From: Pseudomonas bharatica CSV86 | GTDB lineage: Bacteria; Pseudomonadota; Gammaproteobacteria; Pseudomonadales; Pseudomonadaceae | Length of the DNA: 64,000 nt | Direction: 5' to 3' | Assembly (NCBI RefSeq): GCF_000319305.2 | Contig: NZ_AMWJ02000001.1 | Coordinates: 2,085,001-2,149,000, forward strand | Shown: piece by piece, positions 63,645-64,000 of the stretch | Layout of the letters: the number at the start of each line of letters is the position of its first letter | Numbering within the stretch: position 1 is the stretch's first letter | Made by a program: the position numbers and the translations under genes | The notes under the pieces: model-generated | What the model was told of the DNA's origin: nothing | What the model saw: only the letters and a program-made list of their open reading frames with translations | The model's database searches: none

Positions 63645-64000
63645 ATGTCACCTTGGGACAGGCGCAGCCTGTCATTGTTGTGCAGGCGCGCCGCTATCGA
63701 GCTGGCGCTGCCTGGGGTTTCGAGCACTGCCGGGAGGCACGCGAAGCTCTGTTCCCGGTCGAAACCTGCCCCATAGCTTGCCAGAGCCGTTAAATATATC
63801 AAGCGGATTCATGCTTTTGTGTGCGTATTTATTAACGTTCTGAGCTAGGTATTAGTTATAACATCCTGATTATAAAGAAATAAATCGGTCCTATATCGGG
63901 CGAGGCAGTTCATTATATTTGACGATTGGCCCGGCTCGATTCGCCGTGCCTGCCAAGGGCCTTGCAGGCGGTAACCCCGGCTCTTAAGCTGCCCCATCAT
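63645..64000. other. Upstream region of puuD-like gene, no gene seen
   Basis: No coding sequence is supported. Positions 63790-63900 are AT-rich (TTTATTAACGTT, TTAGTTATAACATCCTGATTA) and probably hold the promoter of the hydrolase, implying a leader of about 150 nt that contains GCGC-rich segments. Confidence 0.5.

Overview
The window is from a high-GC gammaproteobacterium, almost certainly a Pseudomonas of the fluorescens group. Support: the complete ureDABCEJFG urease cluster, an OprD-family porin, GC-rich codon use, and many copies of the inverted-repeat element containing GTGGGAGCTGGCTTGCCAGC (REP/REPIN type) between genes. No rRNA, tRNA or CRISPR array was seen. Assignments are family-level, made by reading motifs; no database search was run.

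Layout. 0-2 kb: the 3' part of an HNH nuclease gene, then on the other strand a PD-(D/E)XK-like protein paired with an unknown 222-aa protein. 2.2-5.7 kb: an Old Yellow Enzyme reductase divergent from a MerR regulator, with a textbook 19-bp-spacer MerR promoter; a GFA-fold protein; a Zn alcohol dehydrogenase. 5.8-16.7 kb: a catabolic and uptake cluster of unknown substrate (periplasmic M20 amidohydrolase, SfnB/DszC-type dehydrogenase, MFS carrier, TonB receptor, enoyl-CoA hydratase, alcohol dehydrogenase, acyl-CoA ligase) with an IclR regulator. 17-18.4 kb: a 160-aa protein that is 41% methionine, convergent with an XRE-cupin regulator and a 54-aa protein. 18.5-20 kb: an IS3-family element inserted in the loop of a REPIN. 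20-31.4 kb: an oxidative sugar/sugar-acid pathway run by an unusual IclR/SMP-30 fusion (RraA, NTF2-like, aldehyde dehydrogenase, Dabb, MFS, uronate-dehydrogenase-like SDR, enolase-superfamily dehydratase, aldose epimerase, OprD porin, esterase). 31.4-34.6 kb: an accessory patch with small degraded genes and a sce7726/beta-family pair. 34.6-50.5 kb: an organosulfur cluster (two DszB-like proteins, two SsuD/NtaA-type flavin monooxygenases, an SfnB-like enzyme, a class II aldolase-like protein, a heterodimeric ABC exporter and an oligopeptide-type ABC importer) with two sigma-54 promoter matches. 50.8-56.3 kb: urease. 56.4-64 kb: cupin, M14 carboxypeptidase, chemoreceptor, a 27-aa membrane peptide, ThpR, a lipoprotein and a PuuD-type hydrolase.

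A cross-cutting feature is that eight otherwise intact genes are broken by ten single-base deletions, eight of them in runs of three or more G/C. This looks like consensus sequencing error rather than gene decay; the affected genes are marked as pseudogenes as written, but each is probably functional in the organism.
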